64,000 bases of DNA, taken from positions 5,456,014-5,520,013 of the forward strand of contig OY743169.1 of the NCBI GenBank assembly GCA_963555705.1, written 5' to 3'. The DNA comes from Ligustrum vulgare. Lineage: Eukaryota; Streptophyta; Magnoliopsida; Lamiales; Oleaceae. The translations under genes were made by a program, and so were the position numbers. The notes under the pieces are model-generated. The model ran no database searches and was not told the origin of the DNA. It was given only the letters and a program-made list of their open reading frames with translations. Shown one piece after another: positions 31,072 through 43,193 of the stretch (positions are counted from its first letter, which is position 1; each line of letters opens with the position of its first letter).

Positions 31072-31486
31072 TTATTATTTTAATAATCTAATTTATAATA
31101 GCAAAATTTTATAAACATGATTCTGGTTATTTTTTCTGAAGATATATCACAGAGAAAATTAGGCCTAAGACCATCCTTAATACCCTCATTTTGATATTTG
31201 CCCCTGGGTATAATGTTTACTGAATATTACACCTTTCAAACATAACAATTCAGAAAATTACTACACATTTAAAATCTCAATATCCCATATTTTTGTTTAA
31301 TTTTTAATAGATTTTCACGAAGTTAATGGTTTGTAACCGTTCCTAATATTCCTCAAACCGTTTAATGCATAGATTGTAATCCATGATAGTGATTCTAAAT
31401 CTCAATTTAAATTCCTTATTCATTCTCGAGTTTGGTTTCATACTCAAAGTAACCCATTTTTATAGGTTTTTGAACAATTAAAGAAT

Positions 31487-31966
31487 TTGATGCAGAATAT
31501 CATCAACCATCATCAAACAATGGATTTTTATAGAGTCATGGTCCCCGGATTGAGAAATAAATGGCTGAGATTGATCGGTTCATCTGTTTACCGGTTAGAA
31601 AATAATAAAATCAATTGTGTTTTGATTATTTTCCTTTTGTTGTTTTGGGTTTTTATGTATTTGTTTTAGTTGGAATTTAACGATAGGTTGAGATTGGTTT
31701 TGCAAGAACAGAGAAAAATTGCATTAATTATCAAGAAATACGAACAAGAGATTAGTTTTTACTCAAACAAGAGGATGAAGAAATATGAAAGGCGGCAAAT
31801 AAAAAAATGGAGCTCGAAGATTTTCTTAGCAAAATGGAGATTGAGAATCCAACATGCACAGGATAGGCAAAGAAGTCGAAGAAGTGATCCTAGCATTATT
31901 CTATCATTATTTAGTGCAGTGTCTACTATTAAAGAAAACTTATTTTGGCTCAAGCAAAGGAAATAA
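31487..31966 (+). other. Unrecognised coding-like stretch
   Basis: Two consecutive open frames (31487-31669 and 31670-31966, same frame, separated by TAG) with basic, helical composition (KYERRQIKKWSSKIF, KWRLRIQHAQDRQRSRR). No family recognised and no splice signals I trust. It could be a decayed captured gene. Confidence 0.25.
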
Positions 31967-34914
31967 ACGAGCAAATTCTAGAAGACAGTATCAGTGAAGT
32001 GAAAGCTACATGGTACTTGATACTACTAACAAGGAAAGGTGAGTTGAAATGTTGTTTAGTGTTATCTAATGTTTTGTACTAAATAATGTGTATTGTAGCA
32101 AAATGTATTGATGGACCAACCAAAGATGAAACTCTATGTATCCACATCAGGTTCAAAGTTTAGGCAGCCAAGCATATGCATGGTTGCACATAAAGAGCCC
32201 ATAAAGGTTAAATCAATTCATTTCATTTGGAGAAAAAGACTGTTTAAAATTGCCTTCTGAGGAGCTAGCCTTTGCCTTTGAGAACCCTCTCATAAACCCG
32301 TAGGTGTGGATAATATACACTAAACACAAAAACAATTTTTTTACTGATTGATGTTCTCAAAGCTCTTTAGCTTTTCCAACCTGACATGTTAAATTCTATG
32401 CAGATAAAGACGCTGTTCAGAAACTAAAATTTGGACTGAGGAAATATTTCTTTTGTTTCAAAGCAAAAGCAAAAGCAAAAGCATTGCCAATTCAGAGGAT
32501 GCTAAACTTGGAAAAACGAAGAATGAAGAAGGATAAAAAAGTTAGATGATGATATTTATTATATTAATACTGTAATTCTATTGTCTTCTTCTATATGATA
32601 ATGTGGTGGTTGTGGACAATCATCAAATGTGAATCCATGTTTGTTTCAAATTTTTTATGAACTAATTATATGGGGTATCATCTTCATATTTTCTTGTGTA
32701 TGCTTGATTTGAATGAATCTGAGTCCAATTTTTAAAATAAAATTGGAGCATAAATTTTTATAAATGGACACGACTAAATTTGATCAAAAATAATTTGTTT
32801 ATTCGAATATCATATTATGGTCTCATTTACATCTGAACCAAAATGGTGTTCCTACGCCTCTTCTTGCAATTGTTGTCTCTGTAGGAAGGAAATTTTTATC
32901 ATTGAACTTGAGTTGAAATACGCTAAAAGCAACACTAGTGAATGGAAATACTAAACGTCGTATAAAAAAAGATAATACACATGAATAAACTAATGATCAT
33001 CCTCATCACCTTCACTCGCCAAACTATTGCAACAATATTCAAGACTAAACTACATTACCTCCTCGTTCATTTTTAGAAACTAATTCTATGCACAAATACA
33101 AAGTTATTGTTCAGTTCTCCTTTATGAACATAAATTTCAAAGAAGAAAATAATGTAACTCACAATCTGCATGTAACTATAGAACTAGAAGAACCTAAAAC
33201 AAAAGAATTTACCAAAAAAGGAAATTTTTTTAAAAATGTTTACATTCTTTGCTTGTATGCATTGGCTTCCAAAATTGCTAATATCGTTTGATGTCTTCCT
33301 CATAGATTCTTTAGTTCCTCAACTCAGCAGCTAATTCTCATATAATCAGTTAACTTGTTGATGAACAAGAAACTGAGAGAGCCATAAATCTTCTCATACA
33401 ACGACTTGGATGAGAAACATCGTACAATCTAGAGGAGTTAATCGAGGGTTTTAGCATGTATCAATGACAAAGATTCACATTCGGAAGAATTACCAAAATT
33501 CACATAATTTTTTGTTCTATTAAGTATTATCCATTAAATGGATTATGAACAACAAGTTTCATTGGCATTGTCAACATTCATAAATGATGCACTTGATAAA
33601 TTTACACCATGATGTGTATGATTTATCAGTCTAAACATATTGAGTCCAATAAAAGCCAACCAGGATTAGATTTTACCACAATTTTATCCTTTTAATTCTT
33701 GTTGTGTGTGAAAGAGCGTGTTATCGTTTATTGTGTATCAGTGCACAGTTTGATAAAGAACAACATTATGCATTTGTCTTGATAGATGTTTATTAAAGAT
33801 GCACCTCAGTCCCATTTTAGTAACTAAATGTATCCTCTCCATCTCGTTGCTTGTTGGTCATGTTACCTATTTAAGAATACAAAGTAATTCATCCAGAGTT
33901 TAATTTCCATTTTCTCACCGTTCCGTTGGATGAAGTAGTTAAGCTACGTAGTACAAATCTAATGCAACATGAATAATAGATTATCAGACATTACTATGCA
34001 TTTTTCAAATAATGTATCAAGTGAGAGGTATCAATAGGGGATATACAAATCTTGTCAACATATGGCATCATTATACATTGAATAAACTACAGCATCGTAC
34101 CATTAAAAATGTAATGGATCAAAGTGGTCAAAACATGCATCGGTAGTGATTTCAACAACAATTAAGGGAGAAGAAGGGCCAGAAGGCAGATATGAGAACC
34201 AGCACATTGAAATTGAATAGTTCTCCATTATGTCATAGAGAAAAATTTGTGAATATAGAATGATAGCTGTTGAAATGTAATTGTAACCAAAAATTATGAA
34301 ATGAAAATAAAGAATTTTGGGATTGGAGAGACCCATTCTCTCCAATTGATGTCTCTAAGTATCAACCTGTGTTCTCTATGATACTCCATTCATTTTATAA
34401 GTATATGACATGTGTTGCCATTACAATCTGTCAATTTTCTATGTGAATTACACGTTTTTAAATGACCAGAATCTGTTTTCCTTTCTTAGCCTTGTTGTTT
34501 TCCACTCCTTTCATAATTTAATTGAATTTCTATTCTATCACAAATCAAGAATAAACTGTCATGGTTGGGAAAAACTGAAATATTGAATAAAACAAAATTG
34601 GAAGTGCTGGAGCATAGAGTGATAGATGGTTATAGAAGAAATCAAGCTGCTACTCGAGGTACAATAGCAAGGATGCTGGTGTAAGGCGCTATTGCTGTAG
34701 TCAACGCTCCAAGATAATAAGTTGATGTCGCCAGCAATGTGACAGCAGAAAAAGCAACTCATTGATGATCTTTGATATAAGAGGTCATATTTTAATTTTC
34801 ATTATTAGAGTTCATGATGGAGAAGAGATTGATGACTGATATGTTGAAAATAATCTCAAACATGCATACAGATTGAAAGAAATAACGTTGAATTTTTTCT
34901 TTTGCCTAATAGCA
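31967..34914. other. Intergenic, no gene seen
   Basis: AT-rich, with stops in all frames and no motif I recognise. Short frames such as 33088-33291 and 34559-34762 have no supporting features. Confidence 0.5.
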
Positions 34915-35197
34915 TCAGTTAAAGATGGGATCTCTTGAGTTTTTCTTGATATTCTTTATGAGAGAATCTGAAGGATAATCAGTGAGATCTCCACCATACT
35001 CTATCTTCGCATTAGATTGCAACCTCTTACTGAAGCCTCCCAATTGCAAGTTTCCAAGAATTTGGGAAATGTCAATAACCATGGCAAGCCCATTGCTGGA
35101 AAGCTCAGTTGTCGTCTTCAGTAGTTTCTTTATTCTCTCACTAGTGTCGCTAGTGGTGTTCTCAAAGCCATCAAACCAAGATTTTAAAAGAAACGAT
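34915..35197 (-). pseudogene. Pectinesterase/pectinesterase-inhibitor domain fragment
   Basis: The minus-strand frame gives WFDGFENTTSDT, then TTTELSSNGLAMV, then ILGNLQLGGFSKRL and stops at 34915. This follows the C-terminal helices of the PMEI prodomain of plant pectinesterases (C-x-DGFE, then L-T/S-SN-LAMV), though the expected Cys before DGF is Phe/Trp. No catalytic pectinesterase domain is present. Confidence 0.5.
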
Positions 35198-35969
35198 TAA
35201 TGTGATTTAAAGAATAGGGATTGATTTTTCAATTATGATTGTTTTGATTTAAGTGATATTCCTTTTTGAAATTTGATAACCCTTATTTTTCTCCTTGTTT
35301 CGTTCAAATTTCCTATTTTTACTCCCAATTTAATTAAAAGGTAATTTTACAATTTTTTTCATTTCACTATTCCATTTTCCATTACATATTAATTTATGTA
35401 GCATTATTCATATTTCAGTTTCATAGCATGGTGTCACCCAAAATGGGGGATTTATTGAAAGGGCCACAGTCAAAAGGCATTAAGTCAAAAGGGCAAATTT
35501 TTGTTTGATAAGTTAAAATGGCCTCCATCCTTATACAAAGACTAAATTATCATTGTTATCTTGATAAATTTTCAAACTTACCTAACAATTTAGAAGGACT
35601 GAAAAATCCTCAAGAGAAAACCAACGTCTCTCTCTCTCTCTCTCAAAATCGTGTCCATCAACAAAGATCCTCCCCCCCAGCTACCCACATTATAATAAAC
35701 TCAGTTTTACTATCTGTGATCTTCTCCACCTTCTTTGGATTTGTTACAGAACTATTCATCATCTTCTCAAATGTTGATAAAAACCCTAAGTTTTATGCAT
35801 TTGATATTGGTAAGATATCCCAAAATTAATCTTATTTTGAGGTGCTTTGATTTGTTTAAATTGTATTTATATCAGTTTTGCTTGTTTTGGGATGAATTTT
35901 TTAGTATAAACTTCATCCATTGCAAAAATCTCATTCTAGACAGCGGGTAATATGATTTTACGCACACAG

Positions 35970-36330
35970 ATCGATTAACCGACTTCATTGGTCGGTTAAC
36001 CTACTTCAGTAAGTAGGTTAACCGAACTTCAATGAGGTTGGTTAACCTACTTACTGAAGTAGGTTAACCGACCTCATTGAAGTAGGTTAACCGACCTCAT
36101 GAGGTCGGTTAACCTACTTCAATGAGGTCGGTTAACCTACGTACTGAAGTAGGTTAACCGACCAATGAAGTCGGTTAACCTACCTCATTGGTCGATTAAC
36201 CTACTTCAGTAAGTAGGTTACCAACTTTGCAGTAGGTTGGTTAACCGACCAATAAAGTCGGTTAACCTACCTGAGTGAAGTCTGTTAACCAACTTTGCAG
36301 TTTGCTAACCAATTGTTAACCTGCTTGCTT
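35970..36330. repeat. GGTTAACC repeat block 1
   Basis: About 20 copies of (A/C)GGTTAACC(G/T)AC in alternating orientation with ACTTCA(A/G)T spacers, forming nested palindromes, just upstream of the transposase gene. Confidence 0.95.
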
Positions 36331-36406
36331 AATTGTTCAAAAAAAAATTCCTTTAATAAATTCTGGTGTTAACACGTAACATTTTTCAATTTTTTTAAAT
36401 GCAGAT

Positions 36407-38935
36407 ATGAATGATACTACATTAATTCCTATTTGTTACTATGGTGAGTTTGTGAAGAATGATCAATCTAAATGGATATGGAATTGGAGCAATGAAGAAG
36501 CAACAGAAGCAATTTTTTTGTCAAAAAATGCAACGTATACAGAATTATATCATGATGTACAAGAGCTTCTTCATATTGATTCTTCTTTACACACTTTGGA
36601 GATGAGATTTCTTTTCCTTGATAATAATACACAAGTTTCTGTTCCACCAGTCAAGATTACTTCAGATAGGCAAGTGAAATGGCTCCTAGAACTTAACAGA
36701 AAAGGTCAGTCTCCCCTTTGTGTAACAATTGTGAGCAAGAATCTCATTGAACGTGAATTTGAAGCAAGTATTGTTGAACATGAACATGCTATAGATCTTG
36801 TTGAACTTGAACATACAATAAACACAGTTGAACACGGACATGTTGTAGATCATGTTGAACATGAACATGTAGCAGTTAATGATGAATTTGAAGACGAGGT
36901 CCGTAATGATGTAGATTCTGAGATGAGATTGGATGATGACAATGATGGGAACTGCGGTTTAGATGATTACTGGAATGATTTGGAGGTTGTTCGAAACAAC
37001 AATGGTGACACTATTGAGGAAAATGGGAACAATGTTAATTTACCTACATGTGGACAAGAACTAGTTCAACGGAATGAAGCTGAAATTCGTTTTACTAATG
37101 AGGATCTTGTTGCATTGTCTGCACGTGGTAGCACATCAAGCCACACATTTGAGGCTGGATCAAGTTTAAGGTACGCTCATACGTCACATGTGATTCCTGA
37201 GGAAGAGGATTTGAAAGATCATCAGGTGTTTGAGAACAAGAAAGATCTACAACAACACATTCATTTGCTTGCATTGAAGCACAACTTTGAATTCAAAGTT
37301 AAAAAATCAAATAAGAGTACATACAGAATTATTTGCATAGATGATAGTTGCAAATGGCGTTTGCATGCTACGAAGTACAAGGAGTGTGATTATTTTGAAG
37401 TTCGTCGTTATGTACGTGAACATACTTGTTCTTTGGGTATACATAGAAATGGTCATAGACAAGCGAGGTCATGGGTTATCGGTACACATGTCATGCATAA
37501 TTTTCAAAATCCAAATCAAGAATACAGACCTGTAAACATCATCAGTGACATTCGTCGGGAGTTTGGGGTAAGTATGAGCTATCAGAAAGCATGGACGGCT
37601 AAAGAACGTGCCTTAGAGATATTAATGGGTTCACCTGATGGTAGCTATGCTAGATTGGTGGTGTATTCCCACAATTTGGTTAGATCTAATCCTGGCACAG
37701 TGGTATGTGTTGACACCGATCCAAGTAGTCATCGCTTCAAGTACTTTTTTATGGCGGTTGGACCATGCATTCGAGGATTTCACTCATCGATGCGGCGAGT
37801 AATTTCTGTGGACGGAACATTCTTGAAAGAAAAATATGAAGGTACACTGATAGTGGCAACATGTCAAGATGGAAATATGCAAATCTATCCTCTCGCATGG
37901 GGCATAGTAGATTCTGAGAATAATGAGTCATGGAACTGGTTTTTTGAAAAATTGAAGACAATAATTGGTGATATTGAAGATCTGGTCTTTATGTCTGACA
38001 GGAATGGGAGTCTACTCAAGGGTGTAAGAGATGTTTTTCCTAATGCGCATCATGCTCATTGCATATACCATATACAAGGCAACATAAAGGCCAAGTATCG
38101 CATCTCCGGGATGGTGTCATTGTTTAAGAAAGCGGCATATGCATATACAGTTGAAGAATTTAATAAACATATGGATGAGATTCTTAGCAGGAACCCCGAC
38201 CTTTGGGGTTATTTAAAAGAGGCTGACTATAAAAATTGGACTAGGTCACACTTTACAGGGATCCGTTACAACATCATGACGTCAAATAATGCAGAGTCGC
38301 TGAACTCGGTATTCAGAAAAGCTCGAGAGTGTCCAGTACTTGCTTTGGTTGAGTATATCAGGTGCAAATTGCAAAAATGGTTTTATAAGAGGCGCATCAA
38401 TGCAGAAAACTGTACAAGTAATCTAACCCCGGCAATGGAGAAAAAAATTCGGAATAAACTTGAGTTGTCCAAGAAGTTCGTAGCGGATCCTATGGATGAA
38501 TATATGTTTGATGTGGGTAATGGAATCAAGCACTTTGTTGTTAACTTAATCGATAGAACTTGCACATGTGGGAAGTTTCAGTTGGATAAGTTTTCATGTG
38601 AGCACGCTATCGCTGCTTCAAGACAGGCAGGGAATTCTGCATATGATTTGTGCTCTCCATATTATACTACTACAGTTTGGAAAGCAGCATACTCTGATAC
38701 TATAATGCCTCTACCAAATGAAATTGATTGGGAGGTTCCAGAACACCTTAGGTGGACGTTGAATATCTTGCCACCGTTGATGAAACCAAGACAAAGTGGA
38801 CGTAAGCGCAAAAGCAGGATACCATCGACCGGAGAGTTTTCTACGACACGTAAGTGTGGTAGGTGTGGTGCATCTGGGCACAACCAACTACGATGTAATG
38901 ATCGAGTACCACTATCCAATAAAACAATAGACTAG
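36407..38935 (+). CDS. MURA-like MULE transposase (842 aa), intact
   Basis: The transposase of the large MULE, which would bind its ends and move it. ATG 36407 follows an acceptor-like AAATGCAG, suggesting an intron in the leader. Order: N-terminal PB1-like region; acidic His/Glu-rich repeats of the type VEHEHV at about 115-165; the MuDR DNA-binding part at about 285-370, with CKWRLHATK and the REHTC zinc motif; the DDE domain with ISVDGTFLK (Asp near 469) and LVFMSDRNGS (Asp near 530); HCIYHIQGN; a SWIM zinc finger (CTCGKF...CEH, about 718-735); and a C-terminal CCHC knuckle (CGRCGASGHNQLRC). No stop or frameshift, so possibly functional. Confidence 0.9.
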   Translation: MNDTTLIPICYYGEFVKNDQSKWIWNWSNEEATEAIFLSKNATYTELYHDVQELLHIDSSLHTLEMRFLFLDNNTQVSVPPVKITSDRQVKWLLELNRKGQSPLCVTIVSKNLIEREFEASIVEHEHAIDLVELEHTINTVEHGHVVDHVEHEHVAVNDEFEDEVRNDVDSEMRLDDDNDGNCGLDDYWNDLEVVRNNNGDTIEENGNNVNLPTCGQELVQRNEAEIRFTNEDLVALSARGSTSSHTFEAGSSLRYAHTSHVIPEEEDLKDHQVFENKKDLQQHIHLLALKHNFEFKVKKSNKSTYRIICIDDSCKWRLHATKYKECDYFEVRRYVREHTCSLGIHRNGHRQARSWVIGTHVMHNFQNPNQEYRPVNIISDIRREFGVSMSYQKAWTAKERALEILMGSPDGSYARLVVYSHNLVRSNPGTVVCVDTDPSSHRFKYFFMAVGPCIRGFHSSMRRVISVDGTFLKEKYEGTLIVATCQDGNMQIYPLAWGIVDSENNESWNWFFEKLKTIIGDIEDLVFMSDRNGSLLKGVRDVFPNAHHAHCIYHIQGNIKAKYRISGMVSLFKKAAYAYTVEEFNKHMDEILSRNPDLWGYLKEADYKNWTRSHFTGIRYNIMTSNNAESLNSVFRKARECPVLALVEYIRCKLQKWFYKRRINAENCTSNLTPAMEKKIRNKLELSKKFVADPMDEYMFDVGNGIKHFVVNLIDRTCTCGKFQLDKFSCEHAIAASRQAGNSAYDLCSPYYTTTVWKAAYSDTIMPLPNEIDWEVPEHLRWTLNILPPLMKPRQSGRKRKSRIPSTGEFSTTRKCGRCGASGHNQLRCNDRVPLSNKTID

Positions 38936-39009
38936 TAATTGTGGTAGTATTAATTGTTCATATTTATAAGGTTACCATACTGATCAAATAGCGTATATGC
39001 ATGCTATTC

Positions 39010-39270
39010 AGTTCTGTAGTAGGTTAACCTACCTCCGAACCGATTTGGTCGGTTAATAGGTAGGTTAACCTACCTTCGAACCGATTTGGTCGGTTAATAG
39101 GTAGGTTAACCGACCTCTAACCGACCAGTTAACCGACTAGGATGGGGTTTGAAACGTCTTGACTAGGTAGGTTAACCTACCTATTAACCAAAGTGGTCGG
39201 TTAAAGGGTAGGTTAACCTACCTTGTAACAGACCACGTCGGTTAGTAGGTAGGTTAACCTGTTGAAAAAC
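39010..39270. repeat. GGTTAACC repeat block 2
   Basis: Same motif as block 1 with different spacers (CCGATTTGGTCGG, TAGGTAGGTTAACC), directly downstream of the transposase gene. Confidence 0.9.
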
Positions 39271-39339
39271 CTACTAGTAAATACAATCAAATTAGACCTA
39301 TACAAGTCATGTCATGAAAATCCTAAACAATAAATTCAA

Positions 39340-40395
39340 ATTTTTTAGTCATTTACCAAAAAGAAAGATTCGATAAATTCAACATGTCACACTTGATCTA
39401 ATTGACCGAACGTTTTGATTGATTCGAGAAAGTTGCTAAACTTGATCCCGATTAGTAAAATCGATTGTTTACGTCACACTTAATGAACTTAATAATTAAT
39501 CAAGCGTTTTAATAAATTTGAGAAAGATGCCAACGTAAGACCTCGATGGGTAAAATCCTTCGTCCAATTTCACACTTAATGAATTTAATAATTTATCAAA
39601 CGTTAGCGACAGATTTGAGAAAGTTACTAATGTTGATTCAGATTGGGAAAATCGATTGTTCACGTCACACTTAATAATGAACTTAATAATTGATAGAACG
39701 TTTTAATAGATTTGATGAAGATGCCACAGTAGGACCTCGATTGGTAAAATCGATTGTTTACGTCACACTTAATGAACTTAATAATTAATCAAACGTTTTA
39801 ATAAATTTGAGAAAGATGCCAACGTAAGACCTCGATGGGTAAAATCCTTCGTCCAATTTCACACTTAATGAATTTAATAATTTATCAAACGTTAGCGACA
39901 GATTTGAGAAAGTTGCTAATTGATTCAGATTGAGAAAATCGATTGTTCACGTCACACTTAATAATGAACTTAATAATTGATAGAACGTTTTAATAGATTT
40001 GATGACGATGCCACAGTAGGACCTCGATTGGTAAAATCGATTGTTCACGTCACACTTAATAATGAACTTAATAATTGATCAAACGTTTTAATAAATTTGA
40101 GAAAGATGCCAACGTAAGACCTCGATGGGTAAAATCCTTCGTCCAATTTCACACATAATGAATTTAATAATTTATCAAACGTTAGCGACAGATTTGAGAA
40201 AGTTGCTAATGTTGATTCAGATTGGGAAAATCGATTGTTCACGTCACACTTAATAATGAACTTAATAATTGATAGAACGTTTTAATAGATTTGATGAAGA
40301 TGCCACAGTAGGACCTCGATTGGTAAAATCGATGGTTCACGTCACACTTAATAATGAACTTAATAATTGATCGAACGTTTTAATAGCTATTAACT
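39340..40395. repeat. Higher-order tandem repeat (about 289 bp from three monomers)
   Basis: Monomers of about 95-98 bp begin CACTTAAT and share CTTAATAAT, CAAACGTT, TTTGA(G/T)(A/G)AAG and GTAAAATC. They occur in the order A (ccaacgtaagacctcg), B (gcgacagatttgag) and C (ccacagtaggacctcg), and the A-B-C trio repeats about three times (A copies near 39505, 39795 and 40085). Confidence 0.85.
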
Positions 40396-40830
40396 AATCA
40401 AGTCGGTTAATAGGTAGGTTAAAGGTAGGTTAACCGACCTATTAACCAAAGTGGTCGGTTAAGGGGTAGGTTAACCTACCTAGTCGATTTTTTAGGGTTT
40501 AGGTTATTCAGTCGTTTAAACCCTCAAAAACCGACTAGGTCGGTTAACCTACCCAGTAACCGACCACGTCTGTTAACGGGTAGGTTAAAGGTCGGTTAAC
40601 CTACCTGATATGTAGTAGGTTAACCTACCCAGTAACAGACCACGTCTGTTAACGGTAGGTTAAAGGTCGGTTAACCTACCATTTAACCTACCTGATATGT
40701 TACTAATAGGTTAACCTACCCAGTAACCGACCACGTCTGTTAACGGGTAGGTTAAAGGTCGGTTAACCTACCATTTAACCGACCTGAGTTTTTATGAGTA
40801 GGTTAACCTGCTGAAAAACCTACCAGTACC
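40380..40830. repeat. GGTTAACC repeat block 3
   Basis: Copies of GGTAGGTTAACC(T/G)ACC with CCAGTAACCGACCACGTC spacers, between the 289-bp array and the protease gene end. Confidence 0.9.
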
Positions 40831-42919
40831 CAAAAATTGATATATGCAAGTGGACAGGTCATGAAAATCCCAAAAAATATATTCAAAAATTATAGTCATT
40901 TACAGATATTGTAATTTAGAAAAATACAAAGAACATTCAGTTATAGAAATTTAAGGATCATAATCAAGTCCGTGTAAATCAATCGCCAATTTCTTTCTCC
41001 ACTGGAGCATATACAGGTTACGGACTTTCTCAGCTTCCTCTCCAGCAATTAAAAATTCAATAAATTTAATGGTAAAAATACCACAATCTCCTCTGCAATT
41101 AATGAGATAATAAAGAATGAGTATATTTTTGTAGAAAAATAGAAGAACAGTATGGACACAATATTTATCGTACTAAAAAAAACTTACTGTGTACTTTGCT
41201 TTGCAGTGTTCTCGACCCTTTCAATTGTAAAATTGCCATTCATAGTAGATATGCCTGCTCTCTTTAAAAGGCTCGGCAGAAGTGTAGTCAGTGGGTTCAA
41301 TATGTTTTTCAATTGCCCTTCCGTAAGGCAACTTTTATCCGGGTCATACACATATATAGTTTCTTCGTCGAAACATACCTCAACCGCAAACCAATGACTA
41401 TTTTCTACAACAGGTATGTACAGATGTGTACAATCTCGCCATCTCTTACCCAACTTTGGAGAATCACCATCTATGAAACTCTCTACGCATTGGATCCCCT
41501 CCGTCAAAGCAAACTGTAAAAGATTCAGAAATGTACTGTCCAGTATAGCAACGGGTCTGTTGAATGTCTTTGGGTAGTTCTTTGCCCGAAGCCGCAACAA
41601 ATACATCGCCAAATCAACATGCTGAAGGCAAAAAAAAAAAAAATATTATCAAATAGCTCAGAAAAAAAACATATAAAATGTGATCAAATCCTTAAGTTTT
41701 ACTTACATAGGAGTCGAGCCAGGCACCTGAATCCATGACCTCCTTAAACCACTTCTTCGCGTCATTTATTTTGACCCAGTCTAACTCGTATGCGACACTA
41801 AAAAGGACAATATCAACTAAAGGACATAAATTATAAAAAATTGAATTGATAAAAATATAGATAGGATATTTACCCGTCCTTTAATTGTGAATACCAAGTA
41901 TCAAATGTCTTCTCCTTCACTGGATCAATCTTCTGAAAGGGAAGAAATGTTGAGCCATCCTCAAATTTTCTCTTCTTTCCCTCGGCTGTGAATGGAGAAG
42001 ATAAGTACTTTGATCGTTTTGGAAGTCGCTTTTCCATTGGTCTCACATCAGCTTCGGGTATTTGACCGGCCAGACTTCTCTTATTACGTGAATATGTTCT
42101 GGCCGCCTGTCTCTTAGGAGGATCATTCATAGGAGATGCCACCTCCGTCTCCCTCACCTCTGCTTCATCTGTATCCCAGGGAGCTGCCACCTCTGTCTCC
42201 TTTATCTCCGCCTCCCTTACACCCGCCTCCTCCGTACCCCTCATCTCTACCTCCTCCGTCTCCCTAATCTCCGCCACTTCTGTCTCCTTAATCTCCACCA
42301 CCTCCGTCTCCCTCACCTATACCGTCTCCGTCTCCCACACCTCTACCGCCTCCTCTGTATCCCCAGCAGCTGCCACCTCTGTCTCCCTCACTTCATCCTC
42401 CTCCGTATCCCTCACCTCCCCCTCCTCTATATCCCTAGGAGCTGCCTCCTCCGTCTCCTCATCTCCGCCTCCTCCGTATCCCTTACCCCAGCCTCCTCCG
42501 TATCCCTCACCTCCCTCTCCCTCACATCCTCCACCTACACCCCATCCATCATTGGGCCCATCCTCCCAGTACTGATAATTTTCATTTGTTTGATTGCGCT
42601 GCATCCACTCCATCATGCTATCAACTTTGTTGTTTACTAGTAGTATATCTGATCGCAGTCGCTCCTCCATCCGATCCATATAATTGAACAATCTAGGAGC
42701 AACAATCTGGTCAATGTGCGTCCTCAAGCCCTCCAATATGAAGTCCAAATCGTGAGAAGGCTGATGTACATAAGGAGCCTGCTGACTAGCATGTGGATTT
42801 TCATGTGCAGCATCAGGTACTGAAGATGGAACCTAAGCAAATCAAATAATTAAAAATAAGCATTAATTCAATAAGAAAATGGACAAGGGAATAAAAGAAA
42901 ATCACAAAAAGATTAAACA

Positions 42920-43193
42920 GCAAAGTCCTATTAACATACCCAAGTGGTCGGTTAACGGTAGGTGGGTTTTGAATTTGAGGGCAGGTTAACCTCCGAACTC
43001 TTTGGTAGGTTAACCTACCTTTTGAATTTGATGGTAGGTTAACATCTACCAAAGAGGTAGGTTAATATCTACCAAAGTGGTCGGTTAGCAGTAGGTTAAC
43101 CGACCTCTTTGATAGGTTAACCTACCTTTTTAATTTGATGGTAGGTTAACATCTACCAAAGAGGTAGGTTAACCTACCAAAGAGGTAGGTATT
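42920..43193. repeat. GGTTAACC repeat block 4, left part
   Basis: Inside intron 3 of the protease gene. Unit TTTGAATTTGATGGTAGGTTAACATCTACCAAAG is cut by the LTR retrotransposon at 43193. Confidence 0.95.
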
